DNA of 64,000 nucleotides from NCBI RefSeq assembly GCF_029194005.1, contig NZ_JARFVA010000007.1, positions 62,001 through 126,000 of the forward strand, in the 5' to 3' direction. The notes under the pieces were generated by a model. It was not told the DNA's origin. It was given only the letters and a program-made list of their open reading frames with translations, and did not search any database. The stretch comes from Flagellimonas okinawensis (GTDB lineage: Bacteria; Bacteroidota; Bacteroidia; Flavobacteriales; Flavobacteriaceae). Both the position numbers and the translations under genes were made by a program. This document shows positions 28,721 to 37,800 of the stretch, piece after piece. How positions within the stretch are numbered: position 1 is the first letter of the stretch; every line of letters begins with the position of its first letter.

Positions 28721-29190
28721 AAGTCTGAGGTATTAAATTCTTGGGAGATATTAATATTTACCGGACATTGCTTTGTTTCAACCCCACAAAAATCCTATCC
28801 GGAGGAGATTATCAATATTCTTATATCATAAACCGGTAAACTATTTTTTATGGAAACAGCGTCAATGTATTTACTATAGTTTTAAAAGACTGGATGTTTC
28901 TTAATCTAACAGTAATAGTTGGTCATTATTAAAAATATTTTGGTCCTATTGTAAGCTACCTCAGTTTAGAATTGCTTAATTGTCTAAATTATCGACACAC
29001 AAGTATCCAAAACATTAATTGCTTAACTTTGGGCTATTGTCAAGTATTTGTCTGTCAAAGAGGTTTCCGACGTCACCAAAAAGGGGAACTCACTAAATTC
29101 CCAAATGCATCCAGGGGATTATTTTTACAGGTAAGTACGGATAAGCGGGGCAACGGATGAAGGGAAAACAGGACAATAAAACATCAGGTT
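28721..29190. other. Intergenic region at the edge of the accessory patch
   Basis: About 470 bp with no gene I can support. A 62-codon frame near 28972 has no recognisable family. This is the left border of a stretch rich in toxin/antitoxin genes and mobile-element scars. Confidence 0.5.
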
Positions 29191-29409
29191 ATGGATATTC
29201 AGGATATTAAAAAAATGCCAGTGGCCAAGCGTATTTTGATTGCTCAGGACATTTGGGACTCAATAGAGGACAAGGACTCCATAGAGTTGAGCGATGAAAT
29301 GAAAACGGAACTCGATAGCCGTATCGACCACCATAAGAGCGGAGGGGCCAAGTATTATTCCCTGGAGGAATCAAGGAAACGAAATGCCAAATTGAGGAAT
29401 GACCTATAA
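29191..29409 (+). CDS. Addiction-module antitoxin (PF09720-type)
   Basis: A 72-aa protein with the usual layout of the putative addiction-module component family. There is an N-terminal helix block (IKKMPVAKRILIAQDIWDSIED) and a C-terminal toxin-neutralising tail (ELDSRIDHHKSGGAKYYSLEESRKR). It overlaps the RelE/ParE-type toxin gene by 11 bp, as expected for a translationally coupled antitoxin-toxin pair. No operator palindrome is obvious upstream. Confidence 0.88.
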   Translation: MDIQDIKKMPVAKRILIAQDIWDSIEDKDSIELSDEMKTELDSRIDHHKSGGAKYYSLEESRKRNAKLRNDL

Positions 29410-29704
29410 GTTCCAGATTCTTGAAGCCGCCGATCAGGATATTGCAGAGGCGATTCTACAGTATGAGGATATCCGCAAGGGTCTATCCGTAGATTTTGAA
29501 CTTTGCCTGGAGGAAGGGTATTCGGATATATTGAATACACCCCTTGGTTATCAGGTCAGATACAGGGACGTTCGGATAAAGTTCATCAGGCGTTTTCCCT
29601 ATGGGATCCATTATATGGTCGAGGATGACATGATTACGGTAATTTCCGTTTTCCATCAGTCCAGAAGCCCAAGGAAATGGTTTAAAAGATTGAAAGAGAA
29701 ATAA
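29399..29704 (+). CDS. RelE/ParE-family toxin
   Basis: A 101-aa basic protein: KFQILEAADQDIAEAILQYEDIRKGLSVDFELCLEEGYSDI followed by RDVRIKFIRRFPYGIHYMVEDDMITVISVFHQSRSPRKW. The RRFPYGIHY and VFHQSRSP blocks are typical of the ParE-like branch found with PF09720 antitoxins. Members act as mRNA endonucleases or gyrase poisons; sequence alone does not decide. Length is complete, so the pair may be functional. Confidence 0.9.
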   Translation: MTYKFQILEAADQDIAEAILQYEDIRKGLSVDFELCLEEGYSDILNTPLGYQVRYRDVRIKFIRRFPYGIHYMVEDDMITVISVFHQSRSPRKWFKRLKEK

Positions 29705-29942
29705 TATGGAACACCAGAACAAGGAACAAAGGGACAACCAGCCTCTTTTTTTCTTGCCTAAAAACCAACTTTCCTACGGCGACCCCACGTTATTTGCATT
29801 ACAGTTAGGGATTTTGGCACCCTTGGGGTGCTCTTTTGTGGAAAGGGATAGAAAAGAACAGCGAGAAAATCAATGTTCAATCAGGGCAGCAGGATTGCCA
29901 AACACTTAAAAAATCAGTAAATTTTTGTTAGAATTATAAGAT

Positions 29943-30168
29943 ATGGAAAGGCAAAGGCTCAACAAAGATCATTTAAACCCTGCTACCTTTTGGGATGTGG
30001 ACATTAACCTTTTGGATGCTGAAAAGGACAGGGACTTTATCATTGTAAGGGTACTCGAACGTGGAACAGACCCGGAAATCGGGCTTATTGAATTGATATA
30101 TTTGCAAAGAGATCATCTCGGTATTGGAAAAAAAGACCCTTAATTTCTATAAAACGATTTCAATTTAA
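29943..30168 (+). pseudogene. Frameshifted small gene, possibly DUF6922-like
   Basis: The frame from ATG 29943 starts MERQRLNKDHLNPATFWDVDINLLDAEKDRDFIIVRVLERG, resembling small Bacteroidota proteins of the FWDVD...ERVLERG type that accompany AbiEii-like toxins. It then goes out of frame. Moving by one base near 30098 gives ICKEIISVLEKKTLNFYKTISI and a stop at 30168, which is the expected kind of C terminus (KTLNFY). So it is probably a broken gene. The family name is from memory and uncertain. Confidence 0.5.
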
Positions 30169-30334
30169 AGACACACGAAATGTAGCCGTCCCAATCAAGG
30201 AACAAAAAAGCCGCTTTAGGGATATGATTTTAGTGCTTGAAAGCATGGCTGACAATTTTAAGTACTCCCTAACTGTGTGATTAAATAGTGACGATTACAG
30301 CTGTAGGGGTTTGTACTTCCCAAAGTGATTTTGG
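30169..30334 (+). other. Possible gene remnant
   Basis: One frame reads through this short gap as NVAVPIKEQKSRFRDMILVL and ends in a stop at 30280, with no start codon. It may be the tail of a lost gene. No family recognised. Confidence 0.25.
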
Positions 30335-30583
30335 TCAAGGGCTTTGAACTTTTGTAATCTTGGCCTTGATTTCATCCAATATTTTCTCGGAAACACTTTT
30401 GCCATAGTGTTTTTCAGTTACCTGAACAGTGGAATGTCCAAGTCCCGATGAGATTTTTCGGATATCGATACCCCATGTCCAAGCCGATATTTGTCCACGT
30501 ATCCCGAAGGGTATAGGTTGCAATTTTTTTTCTATTCCAGCAAGTGCAGCAATTTTAGCTGCGTACTTGTTAAAAATTTTCAC
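30335..30583 (-). pseudogene. Tyrosine recombinase (integrase) C-terminal remnant
   Basis: The end reads DIRKISSGLGHSTVQVTEKHYGKSVSEKILDEI, with the LGHS...HY block of tyrosine recombinases and its active-site His and Tyr region. Just before it the frame is scrambled. Shifting by one base gives TYTLRDTWTNIGLDMG, which contains the conserved Arg block, and shifting back gives the LGHS part. Two frameshifts plus loss of the N-terminal ~250 residues make it a dead fragment, evidence that an integrative element once lay here. Confidence 0.75.
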
Positions 30584-30758
30584 TTTCCGTTATTGACTTT
30601 ATGCATTCTTTCCGGAGATGTAAATCTTCAACTAAAAGTGGACTGAACTTAGTCTAAAGATAAGTGATGGTTATAATTAATATCTGTTGTAGATTTATAT
30701 GAAGCACTTGGTGGTGGAGATAATATTAATTACATACTAAACATTATTAACCAAAACT

Positions 30759-31574
30759 ATGTACTCAATTTTAGTTGCAACAAATTTTTCCAGAACATCA
30801 GATAATGCTGTACTGTATTCAGCATCATTAGCTCAACTATTAAATATAAAATTGGTGCTTTTTAATGCTTTTAAGTTGCCTATTCACGCCTCTAACGCGC
30901 GTATATCGGCGACCTCAATGGACGCCTTAATTGAAAGCACCAAAGAGAAATTAAGAAAACAAGCTTTAAAATTATCCGATAAATTCAAAATTGAAGTTGA
31001 GTATCAATGTAGTTATTTGGATTTTGAACTTGAAATAGATTCTATATTGAAATTATATAACTCAAAATTTTTAGTTATGGGAATGTCAGCCAAATCACTA
31101 GAACAAAATTTAGTGGGAAATCCAACAACAACCTTAATCAGCATGAAAAATTTTCCAGTATTGGCTATTCCTGTAAATGCTAAATTTTCGGGAATACACA
31201 AGATTCTTTTTGCCTGTGATGTAATGAGTGACGTACCTTTACGAACTTTGGCAAAATTAAGGAGAGTTGCCATCCAGCTTAAATCTGAAGTCACTGTGTT
31301 TTATGTAGAGAAAAAAATAAATGAACTAAAATCAGAAAACAAAGCTTATGAGAATATTGAAAAAGGTCTAGAAAATGTTACGTATTTTTATAAGAAAGTG
31401 AACTCAGATGCTGTAATAAAAGTAATTGAAAAAGAGATTGTCAAATCAAGTTTTGATATGTTAGTGATGATGCCAAAAAAATATGGTTTTTGGGAATCTA
31501 TAGTCCATAGAAGTAAAACAAGAGTTATGGCTTCAGGTATAAACATACCATTATTGTCAATTCCAATAGAATAA
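30759..31574 (+). CDS. Universal stress protein, two-domain UspA type
   Basis: A 271-aa cytoplasmic protein with two tandem Usp folds. The first begins MYSILVATNFSRTSDNAVLYSASLAQLLNIKLVLFNAF; the second begins KILFACDVMSDVPLRTLAKL. The first ends LVMGMSAKSLEQNLVGNPTTTLI; the second ends MLVMMPKKYGFWESIVHRSKTRVMASG. Neither has a perfect GX2GX9G(S/T) ATP motif, so ATP binding is doubtful. Codons are AT-rich compared with the metabolic genes. It is flanked by mobile-element scars on both sides and has no operon partner. Confidence 0.88.
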   Translation: MYSILVATNFSRTSDNAVLYSASLAQLLNIKLVLFNAFKLPIHASNARISATSMDALIESTKEKLRKQALKLSDKFKIEVEYQCSYLDFELEIDSILKLYNSKFLVMGMSAKSLEQNLVGNPTTTLISMKNFPVLAIPVNAKFSGIHKILFACDVMSDVPLRTLAKLRRVAIQLKSEVTVFYVEKKINELKSENKAYENIEKGLENVTYFYKKVNSDAVIKVIEKEIVKSSFDMLVMMPKKYGFWESIVHRSKTRVMASGINIPLLSIPIE

Positions 31575-31595
31575 CACTTGAAAATAAAAGGTTGA

Positions 31596-31875
31596 CCTCC
31601 TCCCGTATTCAGGTCAAGGTGGTCGACAGGGCGAGTCCCAGGACCGGCGGTGCAACGCACCGCGACCTTTCGGTCAAGGTCAAGATACTTTTCCAGCAGC
31701 ACCTCTATGACCTGAGCGACCTGGAACTCGGGAACCAAGTCAACGACCGGCTCAGCTTCTAGCACTTCGCGGGCAGATGAAAGCAACACTACCACGGTGC
31801 TGGACTTCACGACAATATGGCACTTCAAGGAAGCTCTGGTAGGCGAGGGCCTGGGGTAAAGGCTCTTTGATCGAT
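31596..31875 (+). pseudogene. IS5-type transposase N-terminal remnant
   Basis: From about 31673 one frame reads VKVKILFQQHLYDLSDLELG then NQVNDRLSF, a standard N-terminal block of IS5-family transposases. A TAG follows, then HFAG and a frameshift to DESNTTTVLDFTTIWHFKEALVGEGLG, which matches the next block (D.TTIWRFREAL). A second stop comes at once. Upstream to about 31596 the same frame stays open. No catalytic DDE region follows. The GC content and stop-riddled frame fit an old insertion. Confidence 0.7.
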
Positions 31876-31990
31876 GTCCGAAAAACTCAACTGCCCTATT
31901 ATTAAGCGATTTTTGTCGACAACATTAAGATAACCATAGTATATCAAAGCAAGTCAAGATCGAAAAGGGGTTTTTGCAAAGGATTCTCTA

Positions 31991-32410
31991 CTAACTATTT
32001 ATTGGTTCGGACTTTTCTTTTATTTGGTTTTTTTCGCTTTCTATGATTGGCTGGTATTTATTCCAGTTGGCAACAATGACCCAAATATTGATTGCGAATA
32101 ATATTAATGCGATTCCAATACCTGATAGGTCGTGTACTAAATGATGGACAATTATCCCTACCATAACAGGTAGAATTACTAACGCTCCCAATGCTCTTGT
32201 TTTCGGGATTGCTGTTAAAGCTCCTCCAATGATTTCAATAATTGCAACAAGCGGAAAAATCCATTTTATTGCCATAAAACTGCCAATAATTTGCATCATT
32301 TCTTCAGACATTTCGGGCATAGGCATATAGTTGAAGAATTTGTTTAAACCTGAATTAATCATCATTAATCCGAATAGGATACATAATACTGTAAGAATCT
32401 TGTTTTTCAT
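31991..32410 (-). CDS. DoxX-family membrane protein
   Basis: A 139-aa protein with four hydrophobic helices (about 5-20, 45-65, 70-90 and 98-118). It matches the DoxX/DoxD-like family: ILFGLMMINSGLNKFFNYMP, AIIEIIGGALTAIPKTRALGALVILPVMVGIIVHHL. DoxX-like proteins are small inner-membrane proteins linked to redox or thiosulfate chemistry and stress in various bacteria; no specific role can be read here. A good promoter box and palindromic sites lie just upstream of its start. Confidence 0.85.
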   Translation of the reverse strand: MKNKILTVLCILFGLMMINSGLNKFFNYMPMPEMSEEMMQIIGSFMAIKWIFPLVAIIEIIGGALTAIPKTRALGALVILPVMVGIIVHHLVHDLSGIGIALILFAINIWVIVANWNKYQPIIESEKNQIKEKSEPINS

Positions 32411-32438
32411 TTTGCGATAGGTTTTATTGATGGCACAA

Positions 32439-32446
32439 CAAATTTA
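32439..32446 (-). promoter_or_regulatory. Bacteroidota -7 promoter box of the DoxX gene
   Basis: The minus strand reads TAAATTTG, a full match to TAnnTTTG, 29 bp before the start codon. No good TTG -33 box lies at the usual distance, as expected for an activated or repressed promoter. Confidence 0.5.
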
Positions 32447-32454
32447 ACTATTTT

Positions 32455-32491
32455 TGATTACTATTGGTAATCAGTTACCTTTTGGTAATCA
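32455..32491. promoter_or_regulatory. Palindromic operator and repeated half-sites upstream of the DoxX gene
   Basis: TGATTAC and GTAATCA form perfect 7-bp arms around five bases (32455-32473). Overlapping it, GGTAA and TTACC form a second perfect dyad (32466-32479). TTGGTAATCA occurs twice in direct orientation, 18 bp apart. Together they look like a two-dimer binding site for an HxlR- or MarR-type regulator. The regulator is not encoded next door. Confidence 0.6.
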
Positions 32492-32501
32492 TTGAAATGG
32501 T

Positions 32502-32690
32502 TTAAACTTTTTCGTTTTTCTTTTTGTTGAATTTTTTCAGTGCTATGACCATGAAAGCGAGATAGTTGAATCCTTTCCAGCTCTCGGGGGTTGTGTCGAA
32601 TCTGTTCAGAAGCGAACGGTAGCTGTCCATCCACGCGTTGGTTCGTTCCACGCCATATCTTAGATCATATAACTCTTGGTCAAAATTGGA
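32502..32690 (-). pseudogene. IS5-type transposase C-terminal remnant
   Basis: The minus strand reads FDQELYDLRYGVERTNAWMDSY, then LLNRFDTTPESWKGFNYLAF, ending in a basic tail with a TAA at 32502. The RYGVERTNAWMDSYRSLLNRFDTT block is the end of an IS5-type transposase with its last active-site region. The frame is closed upstream by a TAG at 32691. The fragment lies ~50 bp beyond the point where the hip kinase gene breaks off, so this element probably caused the truncation. Confidence 0.75.
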
Positions 32691-32741
32691 CTATAACATC
32701 GTTTTTTATATTTCTATGATATTTGTTTATCACAAACGGTC

Positions 32742-33020
32742 TTATACTGGAAAAATATCATTTTGGGGTTTTAAGATGTAGGTTCCGAATTGATCCACTA
32801 TTTTAAACTCTTGTTCGACCACGGAAATACTAGCACTCAATTTAGGCTGTACCCCCTGTATGGATAATTTCTTCGCCCTGTTTGCCGCCTCTCTCCGTAA
32901 TTCGGATGCCGTATAGGGCAAATCATTCAATCCTATTAATTTAGGCGCTATCATTTTAAGACCTTTCGCGCTGTACTTAGCCGTACCACAGGGTTCATAT
33001 GTGATAGGGCACCTATTCAT
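32742..33020 (-). pseudogene. Truncated HipT/HipA-type kinase gene
   Basis: Reads MNRCPITYEPCG, a linker, then LSIQGVQPKLSASISVV and FGTYILKPQND, which is the start of a HipA-like kinase domain: the glycine-rich loop and ATP-site Lys at ~84. It stops at residue 92, whereas the complete kinase part is around 300 residues. The catalytic NxDxHxxN and metal Asp are lost. It overlaps the preceding HipA-N-domain gene by 8 bp. The break lies next to an IS5-type remnant. It cannot be an active kinase. Confidence 0.85.
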
Positions 33021-33327
33021 ATTCCAGAGGTTTTACAGTTACGGCGCCTACCAAATCAGCACCGGTGGCCATTAATTGGGAGAAATAATCCTTTTGATCG
33101 ATTTTGGAAATCCTAAGTAGACCTTCCAGCATGATACCTTCGGGCAACAACCCTTCAAAAAAGGGAGGAAACCCATCAAAACCAAATCCCTTTTCGTTAA
33201 CGGGCATGGTCAATGAAATCGCCTGACCACTGTAATCATCATCATAATCAAACCTATATTTCGATTGGGACAATTCCGTTAAAACACCCGCCCTTTTTCC
33301 ATGGGCATATACCACTGCCTTTCTCAT
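33013..33327 (-). CDS. HipA N-terminal-domain protein (HipS-like)
   Basis: A 104-aa protein that is only the N-terminal subdomain of HipA: RKAVVYAHGKRAGVLTELSQSKYRFDYDDDYSGQAISLTMPV followed by FPPFFEGLLPEGIMLEGLLR. In HipBST systems this part is a separate small protein, HipS, that acts as the antitoxin for the HipT kinase. Here it lies between a HipB-type gene (4-bp ATGA overlap) and the kinase gene (8-bp overlap), the same order as hipB-hipS-hipT. It is intact although the kinase is not. The alternative reading is a generic split HipA, common in Bacteroidota. Confidence 0.82.
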   Translation of the reverse strand: MRKAVVYAHGKRAGVLTELSQSKYRFDYDDDYSGQAISLTMPVNEKGFGFDGFPPFFEGLLPEGIMLEGLLRISKIDQKDYFSQLMATGADLVGAVTVKPLEYE

Positions 33328-33533
33328 CCGTTTTCAGTCAATGGGCTTTTAAATTCCACTTCTATGTTCAATACCTGGAGCACGGCAAGGATGTTGCTCC
33401 AACGAACAGTCTCCTTGTTTTTTTCGATATCAAAGACGGTTGTCTTGCCTATACCGGCCAAATTGGCCAGTTCAAGCTGTGTCAGCCCCGCTTTCTTGCG
33501 ATGCTTTTTGACCAGCAAACCTAAATCAACCAT
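33324..33533 (-). CDS. HipB-type XRE-family DNA-binding protein
   Basis: A 69-aa single-domain Xre/Cro helix-turn-helix protein (LVKKHRKKAGLTQLELANLAGIGKTTVFDIEKNKETVRWSNILAVLQVLN). It is the first gene of the hip operon and the expected autorepressor. Three evenly spaced dyads directly upstream are its likely operators. Confidence 0.9.
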   Translation of the reverse strand: MVDLGLLVKKHRKKAGLTQLELANLAGIGKTTVFDIEKNKETVRWSNILAVLQVLNIEVEFKSPLTENG

Positions 33534-33536
33534 ATA

Positions 33537-33554
33537 TTACCGTTTTAGCGGTAA
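33537..33554. promoter_or_regulatory. hip operator O1
   Basis: TTACCG-TTTTAG-CGGTAA, a perfect dyad with 6-bp arms and a 6-bp AT-rich centre, 3 bp upstream of the hipB-like start codon. Confidence 0.75.
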
Positions 33555-33607
33555 ATATAGTGTTTTATTTATCAAATAGGTTTAAAAAGTGATTAATATT
33601 ATTAATT

Positions 33608-33625
33608 TTACCGCTATAACAGTAA
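33608..33625. promoter_or_regulatory. hip operator O2
   Basis: TTACCG-CTATAA-CAGTAA, the same architecture as O1 with one mismatch between arms. Its centre is 71 bp from that of O1. Confidence 0.72.
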
Positions 33626-33677
33626 TTTTAATTGTTATTACCGAGCTCTCTAGTTAAACTAGTACAATAATTAAAAA

Positions 33678-33695
33678 TCACTGCTAAAACAGTAA
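33678..33695. promoter_or_regulatory. hip operator O3
   Basis: TCACTG-CTAAAA-CAGTAA, a third copy with one mismatch between arms. Its centre is 70 bp from that of O2, so the three sites are evenly spaced. Confidence 0.7.
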
Positions 33696-33904
33696 TATGT
33701 GGTATACTTATCTTTCTAGATTCCTATTTGAAATGTTGACCAGAGGCAATATACGGTATAATCGTACCTCCAACCAAAGCTGACTTTTGAACAGATTATT
33801 TGAACAATTAAATCTATGATGAACATAGTAATACTTATGCTTAACATGACTTATGCAATCAATGAAATTAATAACTGTTCAACAATCATATTCCTAACAA
33901 TTAG

Positions 33905-33958
33905 GTGACCTATTTGGTGAGCATAAAATCCATCATCCCGCCCCATTTCTTCTAGTCC
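33905..33958 (-). repeat. Dispersed repeat, copy A (short form)
   Basis: It begins GTGACCTATTTGGTGAGCAT (plus-strand view) and ends TTCTAGTCC. The first 25 bases match copy B at 56081 with one difference, and the end matches too, but the middle is shorter and different. It lies about 370 bp upstream of the truncated hip operon. Confidence 0.6.
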
Positions 33959-34015
33959 AAAGCTATCCTGATGACATTTCCCCTTTTCCTCGATACTAGG
34001 AAAAAGAAACATATC

Positions 34016-34786
34016 ATGAAGCGTATTCCAACCCTATTCCTATCAACGATTGCCCTATGCCTATTTGGCTGCAGTTCGGATTCAGATTCCAACAATGGCC
34101 TGGCCAATGCCGAGCCTCAGGGCCTTTGTGAAAATGCCCCCGGGCTCACCGGCATCTATTGGGAGTTTGCCAATTCCATTCCGGCCCCCTTGTCCCAAGT
34201 GCCAACAGTGAACAATCCGGGCGGACAGTTTGTCCATAGTCTACACCCCCTTATCGGATTTGTCTATCCCCAAGGGTTTTCTGCCTTTGAGCTGACCGAC
34301 ACGCAGACTGGGACACTTGGTGTCAATCTCGTACGCAACGACAATGCCGTTGTATTTCGATGGATTCCGAACACACAACTCCAAGGACAGGTCGCTGCCA
34401 GGTCCATCATAGCCAATGAAATCAATGGGGTGTTCGCCCACTACGGTTTCAATGGCACCCCCAATGTATTGTGCATCAGCTCGGCCAACAACTCCTTCGA
34501 GGGGATACCCTCCCAATTTGAGGCCCGCTTGCTCCGTTTCAATGGCATAACCGCCCAGGTCTGGGTAAGGTCCACCTATCTTGCCGGCGGCACATTTTCC
34601 GCCATTTCGGTCACCTCGGCCCCGAGCAATGAATACAATGATCAGGTCATGGACACTTTCCTGCCCATAAATTTCCAGCTCTTCGTGGGGAGGGACGGCA
34701 CGTTTGTGGACAATGACAATGACGGGGTCCCCGCCAACGAGGATCCTGACGACAACAATCCCAATGTCCCCAACAACCAGGGATGA
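34016..34786 (+). CDS. Hypothetical lipoprotein with acidic C-terminal tail
   Basis: A 256-aa protein from ATG 34016, chosen because it opens a lipoprotein signal (LSTIALCLFGC). The body is a beta-rich region without a recognised fold. It ends in VDNDNDGVPANEDPDDNNPN, an acidic stretch like one thrombospondin-type-3 calcium-binding repeat. It probably faces outward from the cell envelope. Higher GC and different codon use set it apart from the AT-rich hip region just upstream, so it marks the return to core-like sequence. Confidence 0.7.
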   Translation: MKRIPTLFLSTIALCLFGCSSDSDSNNGLANAEPQGLCENAPGLTGIYWEFANSIPAPLSQVPTVNNPGGQFVHSLHPLIGFVYPQGFSAFELTDTQTGTLGVNLVRNDNAVVFRWIPNTQLQGQVAARSIIANEINGVFAHYGFNGTPNVLCISSANNSFEGIPSQFEARLLRFNGITAQVWVRSTYLAGGTFSAISVTSAPSNEYNDQVMDTFLPINFQLFVGRDGTFVDNDNDGVPANEDPDDNNPNVPNNQG

Positions 34787-34810
34787 AATCTATTCTTTCA
34801 GCAATGGTAA

Positions 34811-37800
34811 TTAGCTCTTGTTTGGATCAGCTCCCTTTGGGGAGCTTTTCTTTTTTACCAGGAAAAAAACCAACAAAATCAATAGCAATGAGCCCGCCAA
34901 GATTCCAAAAGGCCAAAGTTTGCCTTGGGTAAAGTGTATGGGTGAGGTGTCCCCCATCAAGACCAGTCCCGCCCAATATTGTGGATGCAGGGTACGACCT
35001 TCCGCATGGGCCAGATACTCCAGTTTGGCCAAGCGAAGGGCCTCGTCCTTGCGCCTGCCCTCCATCAAATGGCGGTAAAAGCTTTCCAACAATTGGCTGC
35101 TCGATTCTTCATCGATTTGCCAAAGGCTTGTCAACACACTTTCACTGCCCGCATAGTTAAACGCATGCGCCAATGAAATCATCCCCTCCCCGGGCTGGTA
35201 GGTCGGCTTTCCTGTCTCACAGGCCGTCAGTATGGCCAAGTTGGACCCGAGGTCTTGGTTGTAGATCTCATAGGTGTATAGGTAATTGTCGTTGATATCC
35301 GAAGGGTTTGACACATTCTTGGCGAATACCAGGCGTGAAAGTTCGGGACTCACATTATTGGATTCGGCATGGGTGCCAATATGGATGATCTTGTGTTCAT
35401 TGGCATTTTGGATAAACAAGGGTTTGGAGGCCCTTTCGTTCAAAAATGAACTTCCATCGAATCTCCGGCTGAATTTTTTCACCAATGCGGTACTGAACGG
35501 TTGCGGCAACAGGGTCAGATAGGTTTTGTCCAAAAACAACGAATCGGAAATCGACATTTGATACCGGGTCTTCATTTCTTGGTCAAACTCAGGGGCAAAG
35601 GCAATGAAGTCGTCCTTGTACCCCACGACCTTCTTGTTTTCGCCCAGCATGAACAGGCTGTAGTTGTATGAAAGGATATGTTCGGCCAGCAAACTGCCCG
35701 TTGCCAGTTCCGCATAGGATTGTATCCTTTTTGGTGTGAGCAGTTCAAAGGCCAGGTTGAAGAGCTCCCCATCGGGAAAGATGATGACCTGTTCTGTCCG
35801 GACAACACCTTCCAAGGGCCTCCATAATCTTTGGTAGAGCTCATAAAGGCAATCAAAAAGCTCTTCCCCGACAGCCCCGTAGTCCGAAATGGTGGATATA
35901 CAAGCTGCGTCCGATTGCCCCAATGCCACCAACTCGGCCTCCCCCCTATGGTAAACGTAGGCATAACGATCATCACCATCCGAGAAGTAACGCACCAGTG
36001 TGGTGTTCGGCGGAACTTGCCGCCCCAAGTCCCGCAAGGGTTCCACTATGGAAGCGTACCGCATCCCATAGTACTTTGGATACTCCTTTTGAAGGAAACG
36101 CATATGGTCCTGCCATCCTCTGCTGAGGGAATCCCAGATGGCCACATTGAACTGAGTTTCGTCATCCTCAACATCAAAAAAGGTATTTATTTCCTCTCGC
36201 AACCGACCTTCTCGTTCCCGAACTTCTTTGGGGATCATGTCATCCCCCCTTAGGTTCAAGCGCGCCCTGATACGGTTGTAAATCGAGGACTCATGAAGGG
36301 CCATGACCTTTTCAAGATGGGCCTTGTCCCCGGTTTGGTCATATAGCTTCAGATAGACCTTTTTACCCAGATCGAAGGCTTCGCGACTGCTTTCGATCAA
36401 ATTGGCCACCCCTTCCTGGGAGGTGACCAGGGATTTTCGCTTTTCCACCAGGGATATGGCCCGATCAAGGATTTTCGCCACTGCCTCAAGCTGGTTTTGG
36501 GAATGGGACCCCAATCCCAATTTCGACTTGGCCAGATATAAAAGAATTTCGGTCCGTTCACCCCATAGATAGGGCCTGTTCTGCAGGTCCTGATCGCCAC
36601 GTGCCTCCAACAAACCCTCACAGAGCTGGATGGCCTGTTCGAAATCACCCTTTAAAAAGAACATCCTCACCTTGGTAAGCTGTAACATTTTGGACAGATG
36701 GCTCCGCTGCCCATAGCTGGCGAGCACCTTGGCATACGTTTCTTCCAAAAGGTCCTGCGCTTTGCCAAACTGTCCGTTCTCGGCAAGGCTTTGGGCCAAA
36801 TTCGCCCTGGCGTAGATACTGTTCTGGCTAAACTCCTCGGAATTGCTGTTGCCGTAGGCCTCCAATGTTCTTTCGTAGTGCGCAATGGCACTTAGGAGAT
36901 CCCCCGTTCTTTTATCAAGATCCGCAATGGTGTAATACAGGTTGGCGGCATAGGCCCAGTTGTCCCCCGGTATCTCCTGCAGTGACGCCTCAGCCTCTTG
37001 GAGATACTTTCGAGCCTTTTGCAGGTCTTCCCCATAGAGGTGTGCCTCCCCCATCATCAATACGGCACTGAAATATTGTACCGTGTTGGGAAGAAAGTGC
37101 TTTTTGGAATGGTGATATCCCAAAGTGGCCACTTGGATGGCCTTTTCCTTGTCGCCGAAATCATTGTACAGACTGCCCAAATTTCGATAGGAGATCGATA
37201 GGTTGAAGCGTACCTTTTCCGTCAAAGGATGGTTATGGGTCCCTTCCAGGAATGCATTGAAACTTGCAATGCTCTTTAAGGTAAGTGCCATCGCCTTCTC
37301 CAAATCATTCTCGCTCTGTTTGACCATGGTCCAGTTGCCATAAATGGTACCGGGCAGGTAATACCGCTGTTCCGGATCGGTGTTCAAAGTGTCAATGCTC
37401 TGGATGGCCTTTTCAAAATAATAGTCGGCACTGTCGGGTTTCGCCGTAAAGTACATCAGCGATCCCTTGTAATTCAATATCCTGGGTGCCAAAGGGAACT
37501 GTGTTCCTGGATGTTCCCCCATCAACTGCAGGGCCCTGTTGGTCCGTTTCATCAATTGGTTCATGTCCCCAAGTTTCAAGCCCACCTCGCTCAGGTGAAA
37601 TTCCGAGGCCACCATTCTTTGTGCATCCTCAAGGCCATCGGCCAATCGATTGGCTTGTGTGATGTACGCTTTGGCCTGAACCGCGCTCCCTTGATCGATA
37701 TGCGCCAGCCCCAGTCCCAAGAGTGCCTCATACGCTATGGAATCCCCCTCATGGTTCGATCGGATCATTTTCAACAGTTCCTGTGCCTTTGGGAATTCCG

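Noticed and set aside
28972-29160. 62-codon frame upstream of the antitoxin gene.
   Set aside because: No motif, no start signal; probably chance.
29706-29909. 67-codon frame after the ParE-type toxin gene.
   Set aside because: It starts 1 bp after the toxin stop, which is suggestive, but composition is not protein-like and no family or motif is seen.
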